A stretch of DNA of 64,000 nucleotides from assembly GCF_020215645.1 (NCBI RefSeq), contig NZ_CP084058.1:3100001-3164000 (forward strand), in the 5' to 3' direction. A program made the position numbers and the translations under genes. Numbering within the stretch: the stretch's first letter is position 1; every line of letters starts with the position of its first letter. Source of the DNA: Nonomuraea gerenzanensis (GTDB lineage Bacteria > Actinomycetota > Actinomycetes > Streptosporangiales > Streptosporangiaceae). The notes below the pieces were generated by a model. It saw only the letters and a program-made list of their open reading frames with translations, did not search any database and was not told where the DNA came from. Shown piece after piece: positions 58,066 to 64,000 of the stretch.

Positions 58066-58888
58066 CGGGGCGGCGCCCGCGGGAGGGCTCGGGCTGCTGC
58101 TCGTCCCGCCGCCGGCCCGGCCCGCCTGGCGCCTGATCCCGGCCAGGGTGGCCGCGATGTGCGTGGTGGAGCTGCAGAAGCTGCGCCACGACCGTACCGA
58201 GCTGTACACCCGCGCGATCCAGCCCGCGCTGTGGCTGCTGATCTTCGGCGAGACGTTCACCCGCATCAACGTGATCCCGACCGGCGGCATCCCGTACCGC
58301 GACTACCTGGCGCCGGGGATCATCGCGCAGTCCACCATGTTCATCGCCATCTTCTACGGCATCCACATCATCTGGGAGCGCGACTCGGGTGTCCTGACCA
58401 AGCTCCTGGTCACGCCGACCCCGCGCGCCGCCCTGGTGGCAGGCAAGGCGTTCGCCGCCGGGGTGAAGGCGATCGTGCAGGCCCTGGTCGTGGTGGCCAT
58501 CGCCGCGCTGCTGGGCGTGGGGCTGAGCTGGAACCCGCTGCACCTGCTGGGCGTGCTGGCGGCGGTGCTGCTCGGCTCGGCGTTCTTCTCCTGCCTGTCG
58601 GTGACGATCGCCGGCGTCGTACGTACGCGCGACCGCATGATGGGCATCGGCCAGGCCATCACGATGCCGCTGTTCTTCGCCTCCAACGCGCTCTATCCGA
58701 CGCAGTCCATGCCGGGCTGGCTGCAGGCCATCAGCACGATCAACCCGCTCACCTACGAGGTGGACGCGCTGCGCGGCCTGCTGCTGGGCGTGCCCGCGCA
58801 CCTGCCGCTCGACTTCGCGGTGCTGCTCGTGGCCGCCGCCCTCGGCATCACCGCGGCCTCGGTGCTGCTGGGCCGGCTGGCCCGTTAG
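58025..58888 (+). CDS. ABC-2 type exporter permease
   Basis: 287 residues, about six membrane helices. The ABC-2 hallmark regions are YLAPGIIAQSTMFIAIFYGI, WERDSGVLTKLLVTPTPRAA, FFSCLSVTIAGVVRTRDRMM and LTYEVDALRGLLLG. It works with the preceding ATPase. It belongs to the daunorubicin-resistance type exporters. The drug is unknown. Confidence 0.92.
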   Translation: MSGVPATPQPASADGAAPAGGLGLLLVPPPARPAWRLIPARVAAMCVVELQKLRHDRTELYTRAIQPALWLLIFGETFTRINVIPTGGIPYRDYLAPGIIAQSTMFIAIFYGIHIIWERDSGVLTKLLVTPTPRAALVAGKAFAAGVKAIVQALVVVAIAALLGVGLSWNPLHLLGVLAAVLLGSAFFSCLSVTIAGVVRTRDRMMGIGQAITMPLFFASNALYPTQSMPGWLQAISTINPLTYEVDALRGLLLGVPAHLPLDFAVLLVAAALGITAASVLLGRLAR

Positions 58889-58971
58889 ACCAGGATCGCA
58901 GAGCCCGGCGGCGCGTCGATCACCAGTACGCTGCTTGCGACGAACCCCGGCTCCCGAGGAGGCCTGCCCTG

Positions 58972-60045
58972 ATGACCACCACGTTCGGCGCGATCGGCAG
59001 CGGGCGGCGGACCCGGTTCTTCCTGCGGCTGGCCGCGGCGCTGCCCGACCGGCTGCGCGTGAGCGGCGTCGTGACGCGCGGCGAGGAGCGCGGCAGGCAG
59101 ATCACCGAGGAGTGGGGCGTGCCCGCCTTCCGCTCGGTCGGCGAGCTGCTGCGGCACGAGCGGCCCGACTACGTGACCGCCGCGGTGCCGTGGCCCGCGA
59201 TGCCGGACGCGATCCGCTCGGTGGTCGAGCACGGCATGCCGGTCCTGGCCGAGACGCCGCCCGCGCCGGACCTGGACGGGCTGCGCGCCCTGTGGGCCGA
59301 CGTGGGCGCCACCGGCCTGGTGCAGGTGGCCGAGCAGTACCTGCTGATGCCGGGGCACGCGGCGCGGCTGGCGCTCGTCCGCGAGGGCGTGCTCGGCGAG
59401 CCGACCTCGGTGCAGGTCTCCTCGACCCACCTGTACCACGCGGTGTCGATGATCCGCGGCCTGCTGGGCATCGGCTTCGAGGCCGCCGAGGTGCGCGCCG
59501 GCGCGTTCGAGGCGCCGCTCGCCAACCCGCTGGGGCCGGACGGATGGAGCGGCGACGGCACGCCGCAACGGCTGACCACCACCATCGCCACCGTCGACTT
59601 CGGCGGCCGGATGGGCCTGTACGACTTCACCGAGAACCAGTGGTGGAACCCCCTGCGGATGCGCCGCATCGTCGTGCGCGGCTCGATCGGCGAGCTGGTC
59701 GACGACCGGGTGGTCCGCCTGCTGGACCCGACGACGCCGGTGGAGTCGCACCTGATCCGCCGCGACACCGGCGTGGACCTCAGCCTGGAGTTCCGCGACC
59801 TCAAGCACATCAGCTTCGACGGCCGGGTGCTCTACCGCAACCCGTTCGACGGCTCGGGGCTGTCCGACGACGACCTCGCGGTCGCCGACATCCTGGAGCG
59901 TATGGGCGGGTGGGCGCGCCAGGAGGGCCCGGCGCCGTACCCGCTCGCGCAGGCGTGCCAGGACCACCTGATCAGCCTCGCCATCGGCGAGTCGGCCAGG
60001 ACGGGCGGGCCTGTCACCACCGGCAAGGAGGCGTGGGCGGGGTGA
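58972..60045 (+). CDS. Gfo/Idh/MocA-family oxidoreductase
   Basis: 357 residues. The N-terminal NAD(P) fold begins TFGAIGSGRRTRFFLRLAAA, with DYVTAAVPWPAMPDAIRSVV. The family EKP motif is altered here to ETPP (VLAETPPAPDLDG). VQVAEQYLLMPGH lies at the interdomain region. Substrates are usually sugars or inositols. The change at EKP makes catalytic activity uncertain. It overlaps the NUDIX gene by 4 bp (GTGA). Confidence 0.85.
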   Translation: MTTTFGAIGSGRRTRFFLRLAAALPDRLRVSGVVTRGEERGRQITEEWGVPAFRSVGELLRHERPDYVTAAVPWPAMPDAIRSVVEHGMPVLAETPPAPDLDGLRALWADVGATGLVQVAEQYLLMPGHAARLALVREGVLGEPTSVQVSSTHLYHAVSMIRGLLGIGFEAAEVRAGAFEAPLANPLGPDGWSGDGTPQRLTTTIATVDFGGRMGLYDFTENQWWNPLRMRRIVVRGSIGELVDDRVVRLLDPTTPVESHLIRRDTGVDLSLEFRDLKHISFDGRVLYRNPFDGSGLSDDDLAVADILERMGGWARQEGPAPYPLAQACQDHLISLAIGESARTGGPVTTGKEAWAG

Positions 60046-60611
60046 CGACGGGCTCCGGTGATCCGTTGAGGAGGCTGATCGCCCGGCTCTGGCACGGGAT
60101 CCGCGGGTCCGTGCAGTGGCGGCTGCTGTACCTGTCGCAGGCCAAGTTCATGGTCGGGGTGACCGGCGTCGTGCGCGACCGCGCGGGCAACGTGCTGCTG
60201 CTGCGGCACCGGTTCTGGCCCGAGCACCGGCAGTGGGGGCTGCCGACGGGCGGGGCGAAGCGGGGCGAGACGTTCGAGCAGACGGTGGTGCGGGAGGTGC
60301 GCGAGGAGACCGGGCTGGAGGTGACCGTGGGGGAGCTGGTGCACCTGGGGAGCGGGTTCCGGCTCAGGGTCGAGGTCGCGTACGCGGCCACGTACGCGGG
60401 CGGCGGCACCATGCGGCTGAACCCGACGGAGATCCTGGACGCCCGCTGGTGCGCCCCCGATGACCTGCCTGACGGCCTGCTGGAGGCGCACCGCCTGCTG
60501 ATCGAGACGTCAGGTGGGCAGCGCGGCCGTGGTGGAGAAGGCGGCGTCGAGGTGCGCGGTGTCGTTGAAGCGGCGCAGGATCCACCGGACCTCGGTCAGC
60601 ACCAGGTGTGA
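60042..60611 (+). CDS. NUDIX hydrolase
   Basis: 189 residues. The NUDIX box G-x5-E-x7-REUxEExGU is intact as GGAKRGETFEQTVVREVREE followed by TGLEV. It hydrolyses nucleoside diphosphate-linked compounds. The substrate is unknown. The last 100 bp overlap the antisense phosphatase gene, and the C-terminal 30 residues look unstructured, so the stop may be a readthrough product of drift. Confidence 0.85.
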   Translation: MTTGSGDPLRRLIARLWHGIRGSVQWRLLYLSQAKFMVGVTGVVRDRAGNVLLLRHRFWPEHRQWGLPTGGAKRGETFEQTVVREVREETGLEVTVGELVHLGSGFRLRVEVAYAATYAGGGTMRLNPTEILDARWCAPDDLPDGLLEAHRLLIETSGGQRGRGGEGGVEVRGVVEAAQDPPDLGQHQV

Positions 60612-61217
60612 CACCGAGGCGTTGTCCGCGCCGAGGAACGCGAACGGCCGCGACCCGGTGGCCGCGGCCAGCGCCTCGGCGATCACTCCCCCGTGGGTGA
60701 CCACCACGATCCGCTGGTCGGGATGGGCGGCGGCGAGCCGGCCGAGCACCTTGCGCACGCGCTCGGCCAGGGCCTCGGCGGGCTCCGCGCCCGGGATCAC
60801 GTCCCAGCGCTCCTCGGCGGACATCCGCCGCGCGATCGGGTGCCCCTCGGCGACCATGCGCCGGAACAGCCCGCCCTCCCACTCGCCGAGGTGCACCTCC
60901 CGCAGCTCGGGCTCCACCACCGGCGTCAGGCCGAGGCGGGCGGCGAGCGGCGCGGCCGTCTGGGCGGTGCGCCGCAGCGAGCTGACGTAGATCGCGTCGA
61001 TGCGCTCGGCGGCGAGCCGCCGGGCCACCCGCTCGGCCTGCTCGTGCCCCTCGGGCGCGAGGCCGGGGTCGCCCTGGCCGTCCACCAGCGGGAACGGCCG
61101 GTCCGGGCGTGCCGGCTCCGACTCCCCGTGCCGGACCAGCAGAATCTCGGTGGCGCCTGGCGGTGTACGGAACCGGCTCTGCCGGTACTCGACCGGCTCA
61201 CTGCTCTCAGATCCCAC
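60510..61217 (-). CDS. Histidine phosphatase (phosphoglycerate-mutase-like)
   Basis: 235 residues. The catalytic RHG motif is TEILLVRHGESEPARPDRPF. The second half has SLRRTAQTAAPLAARL, EVHLGEWEGGLFRRMV and VVVTHGGVIAEALAA. It hydrolyses phosphomonoesters. The substrate is unknown. It overlaps the NUDIX gene convergently by 102 bp. Confidence 0.9.
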   Translation of the reverse strand: MGSESSEPVEYRQSRFRTPPGATEILLVRHGESEPARPDRPFPLVDGQGDPGLAPEGHEQAERVARRLAAERIDAIYVSSLRRTAQTAAPLAARLGLTPVVEPELREVHLGEWEGGLFRRMVAEGHPIARRMSAEERWDVIPGAEPAEALAERVRKVLGRLAAAHPDQRIVVVTHGGVIAEALAAATGSRPFAFLGADNASVSHLVLTEVRWILRRFNDTAHLDAAFSTTAALPT

Positions 61218-61229
61218 AATTACCGAACA

Positions 61230-62156
61230 TTACTCTACGACTGTGGGAGCCCCCGTCAGCGCTTCGTGCGCGTAGTCCCACAGGCGGTCGGCGGCGGCCC
61301 GGTCGACCGACCACGCCGCGACGCCGGTCATGCTCTCCGGGCCGCCCCGCACGACCTCGGCCTCCTGGTTGTCGTGCGTGAAGTACCGGCCGGTCACGCC
61401 GTCCATCAGCGGGGAGGCGGCGAGCAGCACGGCGGTGGCCGCGCCCTGCTCCGGCGTGGTGAAGTGGTCGGGGGTCAGCAGGTTGCCCTCGTCGTCCAGC
61501 ATGCCCGCGCCCCGCAGGAACTCCTCGTCCAGGTGCCGCTGCAGGTTGGTGTGCACGTAGCCGGGCTCGAAGGCGTTCGCGGTGATGCCGTCACCGGCCC
61601 AGCGGCGGGCCAGGCCGACCGCGAGCAGCACGTCGGCGGTCTTCGACTGCGCGTAGGCGTCCCACGGGTCGTACGGGCGGCGCTCGAAGTGCGGGTCGTC
61701 GAAGTCGACGGGCGCGCGGAGCTGCGCGCCGGAGCTGACCGTGACCACCCGGGCGTCGCCGGCCTGGCGCAGGTGGTCGTGCAGGCCGGTGATCAGCGCG
61801 AAGTGCCCGAGGAAGTTCGTCGCCAGCTGCAGCTCCCAGCCGTTGGCGGCGACCTGCCGGGTAGGCAGCGCCATGATCCCGGCGTTCGCCACGATCGCGT
61901 GCACGGGCCCGTCCCAGCCGGCCACGAACGCGCGCACCGACCCGAGGTCGCTCAGGTCCAGCGCCCGATCGCCGGGTGCGGGGTTGCGGGTGGCCACCGT
62001 GACCTCGGCCCCCGCCGCCCGAAGGGCGCGGGTGGTCTCCAGCCCGATCCCGGAGGCGCCGCCGGTGACGATGATCCGGCGCCCGGTCAGCTCGACCCCG
62101 GCGAGAACCTCCGCAGCGGTGGTCTTGGCGTTGAAAGGGGTGGTGATGCGTGTCAT
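61230..62156 (-). CDS. Short-chain dehydrogenase/reductase
   Basis: 308 residues. The cofactor motif is RRIIVTGGASGIGLETTRAL, then ANAGIMALPTRQV, a catalytic Ser in VVTVSSGAQLRAPVDF and Tyr-x3-Lys in DAYAQSKTADVLLA. It resembles retinol/light-dependent protochlorophyllide reductase-like SDRs. ATG 62156. The divergent AraC regulator starts 60 nt away and is the likely regulator. Confidence 0.92.
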   Translation of the reverse strand: MTRITTPFNAKTTAAEVLAGVELTGRRIIVTGGASGIGLETTRALRAAGAEVTVATRNPAPGDRALDLSDLGSVRAFVAGWDGPVHAIVANAGIMALPTRQVAANGWELQLATNFLGHFALITGLHDHLRQAGDARVVTVSSGAQLRAPVDFDDPHFERRPYDPWDAYAQSKTADVLLAVGLARRWAGDGITANAFEPGYVHTNLQRHLDEEFLRGAGMLDDEGNLLTPDHFTTPEQGAATAVLLAASPLMDGVTGRYFTHDNQEAEVVRGGPESMTGVAAWSVDRAAADRLWDYAHEALTGAPTVVE

Positions 62157-62216
62157 GTCCACCACCGTATGCACCCCGATTTGGACTCGGAATACTTGTG
62201 AGTCCACTATGGTTGC

Positions 62217-63164
62217 GTGAACGTCCAGCAAGCTGATCCCCTGGAAGACGTGCTCACCCTCGTCGGCACGACCAGTCACCTGTCCGTCGGGCTGGTCGCC
62301 GGCGGCAGGTGGGCGCTGGCGTTCCCGCCGCCCACGGGGGTCAAGTTCAACGCGGTACGCCGCGGCCACTGCGTGCTCACCGTGGACGGAGTGCCGGAGC
62401 CGATCGAGCTGGCCGAGGGCGACTGCTTCCTGCTCGTCCGGCCGCGTGCCTTCACCCTGGCCAGCGAGCCGGGGGTGCGGCCCGTCCCGGCCCCTCCGTA
62501 CTTCGCGGCGGCCACCGACGGGGTGGCCCGCGTGGGGGAGGGCGAGGACGTCGTCTTCGTCGGGGGCCGGTTCGGCTTCGGCGAGCGGGCCCAGGAGCTG
62601 CTGCTCGACGTGCTGCCGCCGGTCATCCACGTGCCCGGCCGCACCCCCGAGGCGGCCACTGTACGCTGGGCGCTCGACCTGATCGACGCCGAGCTGCGCG
62701 AGCGCCCGCTCGCCGCCACCCTGGTCGCCGAGCACCTCGCGCTCGTCATGCTGATCCACCTCCTGCGCCTGCACCTGATCACCGCCGGGCCCGGTGGCAC
62801 CTCGGGCTGGCTGGCCGGGCTCACCGACCCGATCGTGGCCCCGGCGCTGCGCGCGGTGCACGCCCGCCCCGCCCACGCCTGGACGGTGTCCGAGCTGGCC
62901 GCGGTGGCGGCGGTGTCCCGATCGACGCTGGCCGCCCGGTTCAAGCGGGTGGTGGGGCAGGGGCCGCTGGAGTACCTGACCGGCTGGCGGATCGAGCTGG
63001 CGGCCGACCGCCTGCGCCGTGGCGACGAGACGGTGGCGGCGATCGCCTCGCAGGTCGGCTACGGCTCGGTGAGCGCGCTGAGCAACGCGTTCAAGCGGAT
63101 CACCGGCGTGTCCCCGAGCGACTACCGCCGCTGGAAGTGCGAGGCGTCCCCGAGCCTGGCCTGA
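62217..63164 (+). CDS. AraC-family regulator with cupin sensor
   Basis: 315 residues from GTG 62217. The N-terminal cupin-like domain has FNAVRRGHCVLTVDGVPEPI. The AraC double helix-turn-helix is WTVSELAAVAAVSRSTLAAR, then GPLEYLTGWRIELAADRLRR, and QVGYGSVSALSNAFKRITGV at the end. It is divergent from the SDR gene, which it probably activates or represses. Confidence 0.9.
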   Translation: MNVQQADPLEDVLTLVGTTSHLSVGLVAGGRWALAFPPPTGVKFNAVRRGHCVLTVDGVPEPIELAEGDCFLLVRPRAFTLASEPGVRPVPAPPYFAAATDGVARVGEGEDVVFVGGRFGFGERAQELLLDVLPPVIHVPGRTPEAATVRWALDLIDAELRERPLAATLVAEHLALVMLIHLLRLHLITAGPGGTSGWLAGLTDPIVAPALRAVHARPAHAWTVSELAAVAAVSRSTLAARFKRVVGQGPLEYLTGWRIELAADRLRRGDETVAAIASQVGYGSVSALSNAFKRITGVSPSDYRRWKCEASPSLA

Positions 63165-63220
63165 ACGCACTGCCCGAAGCGGAGCAGGACCATCCTGGAG
63201 CCGGGCGCCAGCGGGTCCTC

Positions 63221-64000
63221 CTAGCCGTGGACGGGGACCTCCGCGGTGTGGTCGGCCCGGGCCGGCAGCAGCAGCGCGGCGATGACCACGGCCACCGACA
63301 GCACCGCCCCGATGATGAAGGCCAGGCGCATGCCGTCGAGGCTGGCGAGCGCGTCGGTGACGCCCTCCGCCTTCAGCGCGTCGGCCCGCGCGCTCATCAC
63401 GGTGACCACGAGCGCGGTGCCGAAGGCCGCCGAGACCTGCTGCAACGTGCTCAGGATGGAGCTGCCGTGGGAGTAGAGGCGCGGCGGAACCGCCCCGAGC
63501 CCCAGGGTGAACACGGGGGTGAAGGTCGCGGCGAGGCTCACCATGAGCAGCGCGTGCATGCCGAGCAGCTGCCAGAACGGCGTGGTCATCGAGACCTGGG
63601 TGAACCCGGCGAGGGCGAGCATGATCCCGACGGCGCCGGGGACGACCAGCACCCGCCCGCCGAACTTGTCGAACAGGCGCCCCACGGTCGGGCCGAGCAG
63701 CCCCATCGCCAGGCCGCCCGGCATCACCAGCAGCCCGGTCTCCAGCGCGCTGAGCGCGCGGACGTTCTGCAGGTACAGCGGCAGCAGGATCATCGAGCCG
63801 AGCATCGCCATGAACGCCACCGACATCAGGATCAGCGCGACCGTGTAGGTGCGGTGCCGCAGCGTGCGCAGGTCCAGCAGCGGCACGCCGCGCTTCTGCA
63901 GCGACAGCTGCCGCACGACGAAGACGGCGATGGTGATCAGGCCGCCCGCCACGATCGCCGCGGCCAGCCGCACGTCACCGCCCTCGAACCGGCTCAGCCC
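63221..64000 (-). CDS. MFS drug-efflux transporter, 5' end outside window
   Basis: The C-terminal half of a DHA2/EmrB-type transporter. Visible segments include LLPLYLQNVRALSALETGLL followed by VMPGGLAMGLLGPTVGRLFD, and SHGSSILSTLQQVSAAFGTA. About seven membrane helices are in the window. The start lies beyond base 64000. The substrate is unknown. Confidence 0.88.
   Translation of the reverse strand, partial: GLSRFEGGDVRLAAAIVAGGLITIAVFVVRQLSLQKRGVPLLDLRTLRHRTYTVALILMSVAFMAMLGSMILLPLYLQNVRALSALETGLLVMPGGLAMGLLGPTVGRLFDKFGGRVLVVPGAVGIMLALAGFTQVSMTTPFWQLLGMHALLMVSLAATFTPVFTLGLGAVPPRLYSHGSSILSTLQQVSAAFGTALVVTVMSARADALKAEGVTDALASLDGMRLAFIIGAVLSVAVVIAALLLPARADHTAEVPVHG

Noticed and set aside
1..64000. 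CRISPR arrays, insertion sequences or prophage genes
   Set aside because: No regularly spaced direct repeats, transposases or phage structural motifs were found; tandem repeats are confined to coding tails.

Overview
This is a GC-rich actinomycete chromosome segment. The very high GC content, frequent GTG starts, SARP/AfsR regulators, a spore-associated-protein homologue, an IdeR/DmdR-type iron box and many one-component regulators point to a Streptomyces-, Nonomuraea- or Streptosporangium-like organism. The genus is a guess.

Layout. 1-15.2 kb holds a TetR tail, an AfsR-like regulator, an iron-regulated siderophore ABC operon, an AraC/MFS pair, a GH51 arabinofuranosidase, and a short-chain/zinc dehydrogenase and XdhC-like run. 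15.4-16.5 kb is a secreted aldose dehydrogenase. 16.7-22.6 kb is a complete selenocysteine locus: selA and a cysteine desulfurase-like gene on the minus strand, then selD, tRNA-Sec(UCA), selB and a rhodanese on the plus strand. 22.6-35.8 kb is the unusual part. It contains three related redox modules (A, B, C), each with a Tat-exported cysteine-rich protein resembling methylamine dehydrogenase light chain, a MauD-like thioredoxin-fold protein, and a multi-pass membrane protein. Modules B and C also have a MauE-like membrane protein, and B and C end in lipoproteins. 36-64 kb is ordinary accessory sequence: a P450, a methyltransferase, a second large AfsR-like regulator, a glutamate dehydrogenase-like gene, transporters, a two-component system, a MarR-ABC exporter operon, a NUDIX gene, and several decayed genes.

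Main discovery. In each of the three modules the multi-pass membrane protein is interrupted by one in-frame UGA, near the start of a conserved motif U-x-x-N-[SA]-A-x-x-L. The reading frame is open on both sides of the UGA in all three genes, and the proteins are homologous across it. In modules A and C the UGA is followed by a conserved TCAGC/GCTGA hairpin with G-rich loops, as in bacterial SECIS elements. The genes lie beside a full Sec synthesis and insertion locus. I therefore annotate them as three paralogous selenoproteins, at 24831-25592, 31093-31728 and 33317-34030. Conventional gene calling would split each of them or start it too late.

Working model (inference). MauD/MauE-like proteins form or isomerise disulfides in the exported MauA-like proteins, and the Sec membrane protein passes electrons across the membrane in the same pathway. 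A SARP regulator is translationally coupled to the module A selenoprotein gene. A sigma/anti-sigma-like pair lies within module A. No MADH heavy chain, MauG or amine-utilisation gene is visible, so the substrate is unknown.
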